This document shows, one piece after another, positions 1 through 11,170 of a stretch of DNA of 64,000 bases (positions are counted from its first letter, which is position 1; each line of letters starts with the position of its first letter). Both the position numbers and the translations under genes were made by a program. The notes under the pieces were generated by a model. It searched no databases and had not been told where the DNA came from. It saw nothing but the letters and a program-made list of their open reading frames with translations. Where the stretch lies: NCBI RefSeq assembly GCF_958450345.1, contig NC_088780.1, positions 41,966,033-42,030,032 on the forward strand. Direction: 5' to 3'. The DNA is from Calliphora vicina. Lineage: Eukaryota; Arthropoda; Insecta; Diptera; Calliphoridae.

Positions 1-1117
1 AAAAAAAAAATATATATATAAGAACAGAGATGTTGGTGAACGTGTTTTGTGGTAAAATAAATAATTGGATTACAAAAGTGATGTTTATAAAATTGATATT
101 CTTTTAAAAACTAATTTGGAAAATAATAATTGAGTTTAAAATCATATATATATGAAAAAATATTTCTAACAAAAAGATTGCACTAAATAGTAGTTGATAT
201 AAATATGGAAACCTTAGCGACAAAATGCAGATTTTACAGGAGAAGTTTTTTTTTAGAATTTTTTAAAATATAAACAAACAATTTTAAATGTTTTAATGCA
301 GGATATTATAATTTCTTTTTAGTTATTGTTTGTTTCTATTCATTATGGTGCTTACGATAACAAACTAAAATTTGATATACATGTTTTTCCTTTTTTTATA
401 TGAAAACTTTTCGGTTTTTTTCTGGATCCACATTGACATACGATAAAATCTTTAGTCTATATTTTTAAAGTTATTAATATTTTCGAATTTTTTACAATTT
501 TAAAAATCGGAAAGTAAATTAAATTTTAATGTCAACAAACAATTACTTTGTTTTTTGATAAAATGTCGCTTACGATAACTTGGCGCTCAGGGCTCGATAT
601 TTATGAGTGCCCCATAAGTATGCCAGATCACTAAATTGATAGCATATAATATTTATTGTATAGGATTAAAAATACAATAAAACGTTTTACTCCTTTTGAG
701 ATATTTTACAATTTTATTAACGACCATTTTCACCTTCCTAAAAATTCTCATCAGACCGTTTTATCACATTTGCCCTTTTCACCACTCTTATGCATTAAAC
801 ACATTGAAGACAGCAGGCTACCATCTGCAATCTGTGAAAAATAAAATACACACGTTTATATAGACAACAGCATAGCTACTCGACTGCTCGGCTGCTTTTG
901 CCGCTGCAGCCGAATTCGGCTAATTTATATTTTTATCAACTACAAAACAGAATAGTGTTGCTAATATAATGTAAAATGTAAATCTAATTAGTAAAATATA
1001 TATTTTTTTTACTTAATTAAGAGAAGCTTCAGATAACCATACTGATATACTAAATTAACAACAGGTACATAATTAATTATAACCATATTTGTGTATATCT
1101 TTACTCAAAATTATTGT
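1..1117. other. A/T-rich DNA without a recognised gene
   Basis: No coding region or named repeat is visible. The reading frame at 656-844 is short, has no family resemblance and sits in A/T-rich sequence, so it is treated as chance. A small GC-richer patch at about 865-920 has repeated GCTGC/GGCTGC words; a similar patch lies at 1440-1555. Confidence 0.6.
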
Positions 1118-1121
1118 TTAA

Positions 1122-1362
1122 CCCTCTAACCGGAAAGGCTGCCTTTAGGCGCGTATGTTAAACGTATGTAATTCTGCTTTATTTGGTTATCTTTCCCGTT
1201 ATAACGGTAAATATGTGTAAAGAGATAAACAATTTACTTATTGTGATAAACAAAAACGTCCACTTGTCTATTGTTTGTTTTTATTCCAACGTATTTCTAA
1301 TTTTTTCAAACAACAACCTGGTATATTATTTTACCTCGAAATAAAATTGGCCAGTTAGAGGG
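1122..1362. mobile_element. piggyBac-type MITE (non-autonomous)
   Basis: A 241-bp segment starts CCCTCTAACCGG after TTAA (1118-1121) and ends CCAGTTAGAGGG before ATAA (1363-1366). The 12-bp ends are inverted repeats matching at 11 of 12 positions. A TTAA target (one copy mutated to ATAA) with CCC-starting ends is typical of the piggyBac superfamily. No transposase is present. The class is inferred from ends and target only. Confidence 0.6.
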
Positions 1363-2081
1363 ATAAATCTTAATTACTTTGGAATTATTGTTTATTAAAG
1401 AAAAACAAAAAAATTAAAGTAATACAACTGAATTATAAATCAGCTGTTTACTTTGTAGCTGCCGCCTTTTCAGCTTTTTAATTCAGTAGCTGGCACACGA
1501 CTGCAACTGTAGCCAGCAGCATTTGTGTTCGTGAAGTCATGAAGCCTGCTGTATTCAATGTGTTTAATGCATTAAGATTCACATCGTAGATTTTATATAT
1601 AGCTTTGAAGTAAATTTTGTATCTAACAAGTCTAGTAATCCCCATATGTTGTCATAAAGGTGAAGTTTACCAGTACCTGCTATTTTAACTTTCAGAATTT
1701 TAAGAAAACGCAAACAACAGTCTAATTTTTAACATTTACTACAGTTATTATATCTTGCAAGTGTTTACCATATTACCAAATTGAAACTATTTCTGGTCTT
1801 GAAAATTAAAAAAAAAATCACAAATTTCACAAAAGATTACCTACATAACTGAAAATAATATTTAAACCATACAAAGTAAAGAGTGAGTCAGAAAAAACTT
1901 ATTCACCAGCCAAAACTTATCCTTAGCCTAAACCAAAATATTTGATATATTTTTCAAAGAACTTAATTAAATGTTTTTAGTGCCACAATAATGTAATTTT
2001 TAGGTCGGCCATAAATCTGTCAAATTTACATTGAACTAATGTTCTTTTCAATTGATGATTAATATTTAACGAAATACTATT
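1363..2081. other. No gene seen; GC-richer patch at 1440-1555
   Basis: The stretch is A/T-rich with no coding signature. At 1440-1555 there is a locally GC-richer patch with repeated AGCTG and GCTGC words, like the patch at 865-920. The two flank the MITE at 1122-1362. Their nature is unknown. Confidence 0.5.
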
Positions 2082-2180
2082 TTTACACCCTACACCACCG
2101 CAGTGGTTATGATTATATGCGTTTCTGCTGATGTTTGTTACGCGCAAACATTTTAATTTAACGTCCACATTAATGAGTAT
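2082..2180 (+). mobile_element. INE-1-like repeat, family 1, 5' end fragment
   Basis: It begins with the family 5' end (TTTTACACCCTACACCACC) and continues with a diverged version of the GCGTTTGTGCAGATGTTTGTAACGCCC region seen in fuller copies at 10691, 24191 and 33195. It loses similarity after about 2180. A matching 3' end lies at 3120-3180, so this may be the left part of one copy broken by later insertions. Confidence 0.65.
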
Positions 2181-2364
2181 ACTACCCTAGGCCTCAGGGG
2201 CCTAATCACTTCGCATATTTACATGTACAAAACACAAACATCAACAACACTCATAACAAGAGCGTAAAGGTACATTACCTTAAACATATATTTGACAAAA
2301 AAAAATATTATATATTTTTGTCCCTATTTTAATGAAAGTTGCGAAAAATATACCTTAAGGTCTT

Positions 2365-2528
2365 AAATTTACAATAACAGTGCAAAAATGGAAATTAACC
2401 TTAAGTGCACTAGGGATCAAAATGACCCTCAATTTGACTGTGTTTTTCATGATTTTTAAAGTTGAGGGTCATTTGAACCCAAAGTGCTTAAGGGTCAATT
2501 TCCATTTTTATAATCTTATTGTAAATTT
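2365..2528. repeat. Long imperfect hairpin repeat
   Basis: Arms at 2365-2435 and 2461-2528 are inverted repeats of each other (shared words include AAATTTACAATAA, TGGAAATT and ATGACCCTCAA) around a loop of about 25 bp. A relative of the left arm and upstream flank lies at 20835-21060, so this is a dispersed family rather than a chance hairpin. No coding potential is seen. It is probably a MITE of unknown superfamily. Confidence 0.7.
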
Positions 2529-2547
2529 AGATCATTTCTGTTGATTT

Positions 2548-2937
2548 GTAAGTAGCTACCAATATTTTTTAAGAGATTTATGTTCGTTAAAGTGATTTTC
2601 GGGAATTGATTATAGGAGAGATATTGTCAATAATTGGTTGATGAAAAAAAATTTTAAATATGATTTTATTTTATATAAATCCTATTTGCGGCGGAATTTG
2701 TATATATAATTTATTTATGACAATAAAGTCCTATTTCGGAGGACATTTGTATGGGGGATAAGTGAAATAATGGATCGTTTTCAGAAAATTTACAATCAAC
2801 GGACATCATTTAATCGACTGGATGAAAGAGATTCTGAGTCGGTAGGTATACTTTAAGGTGGGTGTTAGGCTAATATTTTTGCAAACATCAGAAGAAATGC
2901 ATAATACACTCTCCATTATAGTGATGAAGGGTATAAA
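2548..2937 (-). mobile_element. INE-1-like repeat, family 1, reverse copy
   Basis: Read on the minus strand it starts at 2937 with TTTATACCCTTCATCACTAT and runs through the TTAGCCTAACACCCACC, CCGACTCAGAATC and ACATTTGTATGGGGG-complement blocks shared with other copies. Its 3' hairpin is missing, so it is truncated near 2548. It lies between a forward 5' end (2082) and a forward 3' end (3120), which suggests nesting. Confidence 0.75.
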
Positions 2938-3119
2938 TATACTATAAGAAGGTCAAATTATTTTAAATATAATTCAAAACTGTCCCTGATATTTGGATTT
3001 TGAAAACAGAATCGAATTGTGCGAAGTGTTTGGCTATAACACTACCAGTGAAAATATTTTAAGCTTTGGAATACAATATTTTAATCTTTATTAGTTAATG
3101 AAGAAAACTAAATTTCCTC

Positions 3120-3180
3120 ATACACTCGGTGTATAGTAACATATGGTCGGGCTCGACCGACTATACTTTCATACTTGTTT
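3120..3180 (+). mobile_element. INE-1-like repeat, family 1, 3' end fragment
   Basis: It carries the diagnostic 3' hairpin TGGTCGGGCTCGACCGACTA followed by the CATACTTGTTT end found at every complete copy of family 1. Only the last 60 bp are present. Confidence 0.75.
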
Positions 3181-4980
3181 AATATAACTATATAAATTGA
3201 GAGTGTGTGCATATAATGAGAATATTCTAAGAGGAAATTTATTATGCCTGATTTCTGTTTCAAAGCACTCAAATTTTATATTGTACATGTACATTTTGGT
3301 GAAAACCAGCAACTTAATATAAAAGTATGTGCATTGTACATGTGTACACAGTGATAAAATACATTAACAGAGTGACAATGAAAATTTATTACAAATATGT
3401 TAAATGATTCTCAAATATACATTTTCAACTTAACTTAGTGTTATATTCGTGTTATATACCCATTAGTTATTTTATATATAAACATTTATTTGATTCACCC
3501 AATTACATTTTTTAGTACTTGAAACTATCAGTAGTTGTTATTTTAAGAAAAAAAAAAATTAAGAAAAGGACCCATTTAAAAAAAAGTAAAAAAAGTTTTT
3601 GATTTCGGAAAAACAAATATTAAAATTTTTTTTAAATATTTTTTTTCGAATGAATAGCTATCTAAGCTATTTGGGAAACATTTTGCTAAGAACAATAGGT
3701 AATAAGATACGTGGATAAGAAAAACCACCTGCTTGGCCAAAATGTCAAATTTTGACACCCTCTAACTCAGAGAGTTCTCGACCGATCTTGTTGAAAAATT
3801 GTGTCTGAGTTACTATCTAATAAAACTAACCTTGGTGCAAATTTCATCGGAAGACATCGATTTCAAAAGTTGGTTCACTTGACATGCAATGCCCCATATC
3901 ATTGATCATTGATGTATAATTCTAAACTGATAGCAATATTTATAAGAGATTTATTGAAAATTGGAAAACAGTTCATATAAATATTAAGACATAAGAAGAT
4001 GAAGCGTCTACCTGAAGTAGCTGGAACAAAACTGTGTGAACAGCAAAAAGATCTCACTGGCATTTGTTCTTGATATACTTGCCATTGAATCGATTCTAAT
4101 TGATTGCATGCTTGCATGAAGCTACACGTGAATCAACCAGATATTTGCATTGTGTATAAATAGATTTAGTTCCGATACTCATCACAAATTATCTAGAAAT
4201 AGGACGATCGATAACAGTCAGTTTCCAGCCACATAGCTAGATATAAAATTATGAAATTTACTAATCCCAGTATAATCCAACGATTTGCTAGTATATAAGA
4301 CAATTCTTCTTTTTGAAATTTGTATTCAGTACTAACATTCCCACTTTAATATTAAATGGGAACACACTCAGTTAAAAACGCACATTCCAGGAATACAAAT
4401 TTTTGACTGGTGTAGAAAAGATTACAAATGTTATTACGGATATGAATGTCTCTTAATATACATACATGTATGTGTAATGTAACACACAATAAAATGCAGA
4501 TGTATGTGTTAAAATTATACGACATAAAGGATATGTGATTTTTGGAGGTTGTTTTCTTAACACATACTGAAATTCTTTGTTATTTATGTGTTGTGATTTA
4601 ATATACTTGATTGAAAATGTTTGGCTAAAGTTGGAGTAGGAGAAAAGTACACATAAAAGAGTTCAATTTAAAAATACATAAAGAAATTAAATTGATTTAA
4701 AATATATTTATTTATTACTACAATGTATAAGGAAAATCAAAAATGTAGGATAATCGTTTAAACTCGATTCAGATGGCTTGGATTTCTTTTGTATTTTGAA
4801 ATGAAAAAATTAAGTTACACAAACTTGTAGACAAAAAACCGTAAATGCGAAATCTTAGATTACTAATCATTCACCTCTTAATGCTATGTTCATTTAAAAG
4901 GTGAAAATTCAAAAATATACTTAGGAACTTATAAAATATATAATATATAAATATATATAAAATAACGAGTTCCACTAGCT
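3181..4980. other. No gene seen; A/T-rich unclassified DNA
   Basis: Two small open frames (3576-3758 and 3899-4117, minus) have biased A/T-rich composition and no family resemblance. Homopolymer A and T runs occur at about 3550-3650. No inverted-repeat ends or coding relics were recognised. Confidence 0.5.
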
Positions 4981-5425
4981 TTTACCCTACACCACCATAG
5001 TGGGTCCGTGCATCTGGCTGGCTGTATGGCTGTCCATTTAAAGGTACGCTCTCTTTTAAAACGATATAAAACGATATAAGATATTCTTAAATTTGTTCTT
5101 GTTTCAAAAAGTCAGATAGGCTTTAGTTTTACTTATTTCAATCTTGGATATTATTATGACGATCGGTCCATAATTGGTTATAGCTTCATATAAGGACCTC
5201 TTCCTAAGATGACAATCTCTTAAAAATTTTGAAATCCAAATATAATTAAACAAAGTTTTATATAGAAAAAATCAAACGACTTAATCATGACGATCGGGTC
5301 ATAATTGGTCACAAGTACAATATAAAGCCTACTTTTGAAAATAAATTATTAAAAAAGAAAAATATTTTTGCTATTTACTCAGTATAGAATATTATACGGT
5401 CTGGCTTGGCCGATGTATGAATTTT
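4981..5425 (+). mobile_element. INE-1-like repeat, family 1, internally deleted
   Basis: It starts TACCCTACACCACCATAGTG and jumps directly to the CTGGCTGGCTG tract, so the segment normally between them is deleted. Two blocks of the CGATCGGTCCATAATTGGTTA type follow, then a decayed 3' end (TATTATACGGTCTGGCTTGG). The hAT element at 5439 inserted just beyond the 3' end. Confidence 0.75.
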
Positions 5426-5699
5426 GATGTATGAATACTAGGGTGGGTCAATTTTTTTGGTCAACAAGCGTATAGCAAAAACGTAATCTAAGATTAGATT
5501 AACCGAATAATTTCCATTTTAATTTTAAATTGAAAAGAAAAACAAGAATTTTGTGTACTTATATAAGCATTTTGTTAATAAAAGGAACAAAAACATAAAC
5601 AAACAAAACATTTCAACAAAACAATAAATATACATCTTCTGAAATAATGTTTGAAAAAAAAAGAATATAATTTAAATGATTTCTTTTAAACGATTTTTT

Positions 5700-5995
5700 T
5701 TTTAGTTTTAATAAAACTTGAATTGAAAAAACTTTCTCACTGATTGTAGATGATGGAGAAATCGATAGTAAGGCATGATAGGAATATCCAATTTCTCAGT
5801 TAATTTTTTAGTTTTTTGTAAACATATAAAATCCTCCATCATACCATGCGAGTCCTTTTTGCATTTTTTTAGATTTTGAATACTTTAATAGTTTCTTTAA
5901 GCTGTGATAAAAAACTCGTTTCAGCAATGTCTACAGTTTCGCCTATAACCATATCGTTCTACGACTCATTAGGACAAAGTTCATCATAGAATATT
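5700..5995 (-). pseudogene. hAT transposase C-terminal (dimerisation) relic
   Basis: Reading the minus strand from about 5995 down to 5700 gives a broken frame ending with ALLSISPSSTISEKVFSI. This resembles the conserved hAT dimerisation motif, in which a short Leu-Leu run is followed by Pro-(T/S)-S/T-x-x-S/E-R/K-x-F-S. Upstream residues (about 5850-5990) are rich in Glu, Thr and Ser, as in the linker of many hAT transposases. Stops and frameshifts interrupt the frame, so no protein is made. It sits within the 5439-7061 element, whose ends and 8-bp TSD independently indicate hAT. The assignment to this domain is by eye, with moderate confidence. Confidence 0.6.
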
Positions 5996-6028
5996 CTAGA
6001 AAAAAGGGTCAGTTGCAAATTCCTTAAA

Positions 6029-6526
6029 GGGGGGTCAGACGGCATGTATTGCTTGTGTTTTGTGCCATGTATTGGAACATTTTTCCATATGTAAACATAT
6101 ACATACCGTGTGATCCACATGAAACTTTGTGTATGTAAAATACATGTGTATTACTCGTGACATTTTTGGCAATTAGAGCATGTTCTATTTTCGTGTGTAT
6201 AACAGTGTTGTATTTTCAAATACAACACTGTGTGAGTGCAAAATAAAAAAAACAAAACAAAAGCGAGTAAAGAAAAATCATAATGAAATAAGTTTCATTG
6301 CATTAAATATATTTATTGTGATTTAAAAATGTTTTAAATAAATATATTGTTAAAAACAATAAACATATAAACTTATAGAGGTTATGTCACATGCAATTAC
6401 ATATGTACGTTTGAACGTGGAAATTATGAATCGTATGTATAATGTGAATTATGACATACACATGGAATTCCATATGTATCGAATACATGTCCCAATACAC
6501 AAGCAATACATGCCGTCTGACCCCCC
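6029..6526. mobile_element. Inverted-repeat element with GGGGGG termini
   Basis: The first 30 bp and the last 30 bp are perfect inverted repeats beginning GGGGGGTCAGACGGCATG. Similarity continues more weakly inward. Length is 498 bp and no transposase is present. Flanks (TCCTTAAA and TATTAGTG) show no obvious target duplication, so the superfamily is unresolved. Inside at 6202-6231 is a perfect hairpin (14-bp arms ACAGTGTTGTATTT, 2-nt loop). The element is nested in the hAT at 5439-7061, so it is younger. Confidence 0.85.
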
Positions 6527-6751
6527 TATTAGTGTCAGTTTTCGTACTATGCTTCAAAAAGCTATTGCTTGAAGGGAAAGTTTACGAGTTGAGAAATAAA
6601 TTGTGTGTGTTTAAAACTATATTTCTATATAAAGTTAAAAATAAAAACAAATTTATTTATTATTTATTTATTTATTTGTTATTTGAAAATCGTCAATTTT
6701 GAATTATTCGAACAGTTAACCGACCGGAGTTAATCGGTTAATCGGTTTAAT

Positions 6752-6900
6752 TTACAAGGTAAATTTGTTCGAACTTTTTTCGAAAAAGTTTAATAACTTT
6801 TGCAAATATAAACCGATTTTAAGAAGTAATGTCTCAAAATTGTCTTTAAAACACTGTACAAAGAGAAATAGGTTTTCTTATAAAAAATGTTTTATTTTGT
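6752..6900 (+). repeat. Dispersed repeat block shared with 52778-52925
   Basis: The segment with CGAAAAAGTTTAATAACTTT, TGCAAATATAAACCGATTTT and TGTCTTTAAAACACTGT recurs at 52778-52925 in the same orientation. It is non-coding and its full length and class are unknown. Confidence 0.75.
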
Positions 6901-7069
6901 AGCAGAGTGAAATCTTAAATCTTTATGTCTCTCGGAGGGAGCTAGGTTTTAATTTTAGACCCATACATTATTTTGAAAATTTTCTTAGAATTTTGTGTAG
7001 GTTCCAATTTTCCTATACGCCTGTCACGTTTTTTCTGACCCGAACAAATTGTTCCACCCTAATGAATAC

Positions 7070-7552
7070 CAAAAATAAAATTAGTGTCAAATGAATAGTT
7101 TAAAATGTCTTAAAGATCTACAGTTTTATAAAACAAATATACTTTTATAACCAGGTGGCAGCGTTACATGAGCTGACTATTTTTTTCTATACTCATGTTC
7201 TCCCTTTTGAAATGTCAAAAACTTTTTTACAAAAATTTTTAAATTTGTTATAAGAGTAAAACGATTTTTTTATATTTATTAAAGTGAGTTTTTGCCACTG
7301 CTTTATGCGCGTAATTTTTTTTAAATTGCTAAAAAGAACTATTTAATTTTAAAAAGTGAGTTTTTGTGAATTTTTTTTGACAGTTTAGAAGGGACTATAA
7401 AAACAAAAATGATACATCTTGTCAAAAACTGAAAATGTGATATCTGCTTTCATAAGAAACTTGGTCTTTGTTTAAAATTAAATGGTTTTAAGCATTTATT
7501 TGTGGTTTTATTACATGGCTCATAATAAATCCCTTCGTCATAAGAATATTAT
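7070..7552. other. No gene seen
   Basis: A/T-rich sequence with no coding signature or recognised repeat. Confidence 0.5.
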
Positions 7553-7666
7553 CCCCCTTATTCATAATCAATTTTTAATTTTATAAAAGGTTTATAAAAC
7601 AGAATTTCCATACAAACTTTGTTTTATAAACTTGTAATAAATTTAAAAATTTATTATGAATAAGGC
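7553..7666. mobile_element. Short palindromic MITE (TTATTCATAAT family)
   Basis: A 114-bp near-palindrome. The left arm CTTATTCATAATCAATTTTT and the inverted copy at 7643-7664 match closely, and the inner parts (GTTTATAAAAC / GTTTTATAAAC) continue the pairing to a short loop. Small palindromes of this form are common MITEs in Diptera. There is no clear TSD, so the class is not assigned. Confidence 0.7.
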
Positions 7667-8358
7667 CTTATATCTCAACCGACACAATTCTGCTGATATG
7701 AGACAAAATGTGTCTTCATACTAACTTAGTTTAAACAAGAAATAAATAATAAAAACCTTCTCCTAAAAATTTCGATTTTGTCGCTTGAGCTCCTTTTGTG
7801 GTTATGACTCGATATAAAGGTTTTGCATTTATTTATTACAATTTAAAATCACTTCCATATAATATAATTCACACTTCCCAAGCACTTCATTATAATTAGT
7901 TTTGAACAAGTATTGTAACATGCGGCCGAGTGTAGTTGAAGGAACACATTCACCATAAGCTTTGGTGAGCAATCGGTGTGCTTTAGCCGCACTTTTTTAA
8001 ATTAAAGAATTAAAGCAAAACATTCCGGATATGATGCTAGTTGTTTACACTATAATTCTAAATAACTAGATGCGAGTAAATTACAGATATAAACCCTTCA
8101 AAATTACATATCGCTGGCTTAACATGCAAAGGCTCCTAGTCCACTTTTTTTAGAAATTGAGATTTTAATGCAGTAATGTACAATAAGTAAAAATACATTG
8201 ATTACAAAGAAAAAAATTGGAGTTATCTCGCTTTTTGTTGTTGTTTTTTAGTGATGAGCAAAAGCGCTTAGTCCAATTTATCACAAGAAAAAGCTCTAAG
8301 TCCCTATAAAAAGTACAGTTTAACCATTTCTGTCAAATTATTCAATGACGTGTATTAA
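7667..8358. other. No gene seen; scattered CTAAGTCC motifs
   Basis: Non-coding. The words CTCCTAGTCC, GCTTAGTCC and CTCTAAGTCC recur at about 8130-8310, and similar words reappear at about 9300-9440 beyond the inserted INE-like copies. This suggests one old repeat split by later insertions. Confidence 0.45.
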
Positions 8359-8858
8359 AACAAGTAAGAAAAAATGGTCGGTCATGCCCAACCATTTTTT
8401 CTTTTAAAATTTAAAAAAGTAATTTTCGGAAGAGGGTCTTATTTGGGAGCTATAATTATTGACCGATCGCCATCAAAGTTATTTGCGTTGAATTTTATGT
8501 GTATACCAACATTATTAAGAGATTTATGCTCGTTAAAGTGATTTTTGGAAGCGGGCCCTATATGGGAGCTATGACTAATTATAGACCGATCGGCATGAAA
8601 TTAGGTGACATGATTTCCATAGTATAAATTATTTCGGGAGGACATTTGTATGGGAGCTAGGGGAAATAATGGACCGATTTCAGCTAGTTTCAATAGGCTT
8701 CGTCCTTGGGCCTAGAAAAAGTGTATATACCACATTTTATCGAAATGTCTTCAAAATTAATCGACTCATAAAGTGATTCTGAGTCTATTGGTATAATTTA
8801 AGATGGATGTTAGACTAAAATTTTTGGGCGTTACAAACATCTACACAAACGTATTATA
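8359..8858 (-). mobile_element. INE-1-like repeat, family 1, near-complete reverse copy
   Basis: The 3' end (complement) AACAAGTAAGAAA with the hairpin ATGGTCGG...CCAACCAT lies at 8359-8397. The copy then runs through the CGATCGGCAT, ACATTTGTATGGGAGCTAGG, AAGCGATTCTGAGTC-like and TTGGGCGTTACAAACATCTA blocks to 8858. Only the extreme 5' end (TATACCCTACACC) is missing. Other copies: 2548, 4981, 10691, 24191, 33195. Confidence 0.85.
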
Positions 8859-8860
8859 GC

Positions 8861-8910
8861 GATATATATTCGGCTGTGCCGAATCTTATATTTCCTTCAC
8901 CAAGTTGTAC
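8861..8910 (-). mobile_element. INE-1-like repeat, family 2, 3' end fragment
   Basis: Contains the family-2 terminal hairpin TTCGGCTGTGCCGAA (complement of the plus-strand 3' end at 45615-45635) followed by TCTTATATTTCC. It abuts the family-1 copy at 8359-8858. Confidence 0.65.
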
Positions 8911-9290
8911 GTTAAAATACAAATTTTAAATATTTTTAGGTATACAAAATTTAAAAAAAAAAATTTCAAAATTATTTTTAAAATTTAAAAAAAAAAATTT
9001 TAACAAATTTTTTTTTTCTAAATTGTTTTTTTTTTCAAGTTTTTTAAATTTTTTTAAAATAGTTAGTGAAAAACAAGTAGGAGAGCTATATTTGGCTGTG
9101 CCGAATCTTATATATACTTTTTAAAAAAGGTTTTTCCAATTTTTTTTTTTAAATTTTGAAAATTTAAAAAAAAAAAAATTTAAAAAATTAAAAAAAATAA
9201 TTTATGGCAAAAAAAATTTTTTGATGAAAAAAAAAATTCGTGTTAAAATATATTTTTCCTGATTTTGACCCATTATAAGTCCAACTTACT
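8911..9290. other. Homopolymer-rich A/T tracts with a second family-2 3' end
   Basis: Dense runs of A and T occur at about 8940-9060 and 9120-9240. At 9069-9118 the minus-strand family-2 INE-like 3' end is recognisable (ACAAGTAGGAGAGC then TTTGGCTGTGCCGAATCT). No gene is present. Confidence 0.65.
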
Positions 9291-10690
9291 ATAGCCGTAT
9301 ATCGTTGCAATGGACTTTGTAATTTCTATCATTAGATAACCATATTGTCTATATTAATGACTTAGTTATCCAGATATAAAAACTAGTAAATAAGAAATGA
9401 AAGACAAGATCTAAGAAAAAGACCTAAGTCCATAGAAAAAATACAAACTAAGCAATAGAAAATGCTATAAATCCAAAAAAATCTTTTATCTCGGCAAATA
9501 CTTATGTTATCATTTTGCTTTTACGCACATCGAAAACAAAGAAAAATTGCGTTTACAGAATTCAAAAATATTTACGCAAAAAAATGTTTGAATGTGTTTT
9601 GTCTCTCCTGTAAAAAACCACCTTAAAAAGATACGCCATCTATTGTAAATCCCGCATTTTTAAGTCATACACCCAATAGTAGAAATCATTGACAGATTCT
9701 GTGCATTTTCAATAGATTGGAAGGAATGATAATAGCATTGTTTACAATATTAAATAAAATTATGAAAAATACCATCTTTATTTGGATGTTGTGTCACATT
9801 GATATGCTATGGTGGCATAGGGTATTACAATTTATTTCATTAACTTTTTTTCGGAATTTTCATTTTCACCATCACATTTGTGGTATGATAAGGTTCCTTT
9901 TTTTATTTAACCGCATAATTTGATAAAGTTTATCTTAATCTCAATCGTTTAGTTGTTTAGAAATGGTCCAAATAGTATTTTTGTATGCGTTTTTTTATAT
10001 ATTTCCTCCAATTTGTGTTTAGAATTTAAATGAAAAATTAAATTTATCTGATTTTATGCGAATTTTCATTTTTTTACTCTTGTCTAAAAACATTTTTCTT
10101 AAACATTTTCACTTGATTGCTTTTAATGCGCATTGAAATCGAGAGAAAGGAAAAGGGAAAATCTGCTTAAAACCACAATGAAGGAAAAAATATTTAAATA
10201 ACAAGTGGCAAACCTTTGTCTATCAATGTCACTTACATAGCGTGAGGTGAAACTTATATATTGCATGGAAAAATGATAGAGAAAAATGTATACAGATTTT
10301 AAATAATGATAATAATATTTCATTTATATAAAACTGTTTTTGTAATTTAAAATTCTGTTTAGTTTTTGGGCAATCTTGTTAAAAATTTAAAAATAGTATC
10401 TGGTAAACTATATTTCTGAAATGGGCATAATTGGATAAATGGTTGCAAAACTATAATTGTGACAGACTTTAAACATTATCACTGAACAAGGAGCCTCTCC
10501 CATAATTGTTATTTCTAAATACTTTGAAGACTATAATTGTGATTTTGCTCGAATAGCACCTGTTTCATTTTAAACAGTTTGGCTAAAAATGGGCGATATT
10601 CTATTGGTGGATGTGTCAGTTATTAATAAAAGCAAACAAATATCAAAACTCGTATTACTGCATGCTCCTGAGCCTTCCGAAGTAGACCTC
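9291..10690. other. No gene seen
   Basis: A/T-rich non-coding DNA. Open frames at 9717-9923 (plus) and 10123-10323 (minus) are low-complexity, rich in Phe, Ile and Tyr, with no family resemblance. Confidence 0.5.
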
Positions 10691-11170
10691 TTTATACCCT
10701 AAACCACCATAGTGGGGAGGGTATAATGCGTTTGTGCAGATGTTTGTAACGCCCAAAAATGTTAGTCTAACACCCACCTTAAAGTATACCGATCGACTTA
10801 TAATCACTTTCTGACATATAATAACTTAATATATACGAAATTCATGTCACCAAATTTTGTTATGATCGGTCCATAATTAGTCATAGCTTCCATATAGACC
10901 CGTTTCCGAAAATCACTTTAACGTGCATAAATCTCTTAAAATATACACAAAATTCAACATAAATAACTTCCATACAGACATAAATCATTCGACCTAACTT
11001 CATGGTGATCGGTGCATAATTCATCATAGCTCCCATATAAGGCCTACTTCCGAAAATCAGTCACGAATATAAATTATTGATATTTTAAAAGAAAAAATGT
11101 TTGCATATTTACTTAGTATAGGGTATTATATGGTCGGGCTTCACCGACCATACTTTCTTACTTGTTTTTA
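10691..11170 (+). mobile_element. INE-1-like repeat, family 1, short complete copy
   Basis: Both ends are present: TTTATACCCTAAACCACCAT with GGGGAGGGTATAATGCG at the left, and the hairpin TGGTCGGGCTTCACCGACCA followed by TACTTTCTTACTTGTTTTTA at the right. The middle carries GTTTGTAACGCCC, CTAACACCCACCTTAAAG, CGATCGGTCCATAATTAG and CTCCCATATAAGG. The central GTCY/CTGG tract is deleted, giving 480 bp. The general plan (TATACCC start, GTCY-type tract, 3' hairpin) parallels Drosophila INE-1/DINE-1 Helentrons. That relationship is inferred from memory. Confidence 0.85.

Larger units (their letters stand above)
5439..7061 (-). mobile_element. hAT-superfamily transposon, decayed, TSD ATGAATAC
   Basis: The element starts TAGGGTGGGTC and ends CCACCCTA, with further inverted similarity inside (GCGTATAG on both sides). 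It is bordered by a perfect 8-bp direct repeat ATGAATAC at 5431-5438 and 7062-7069. An 8-bp target duplication is the hAT hallmark. A transposase C-terminal relic lies inside on the minus strand. A second inverted-repeat element (6029-6526) is nested in it, and a repeat block shared with 52778-52925 lies at 6752-6900. It is 1.6 kb long including the insertion, with no intact gene. Confidence 0.85.

Noticed and set aside
8911..9290. Long A and T runs considered as a promoter or polyadenylation region
   Set aside because: Homopolymer-rich DNA between repeat fragments with no adjacent gene to serve.
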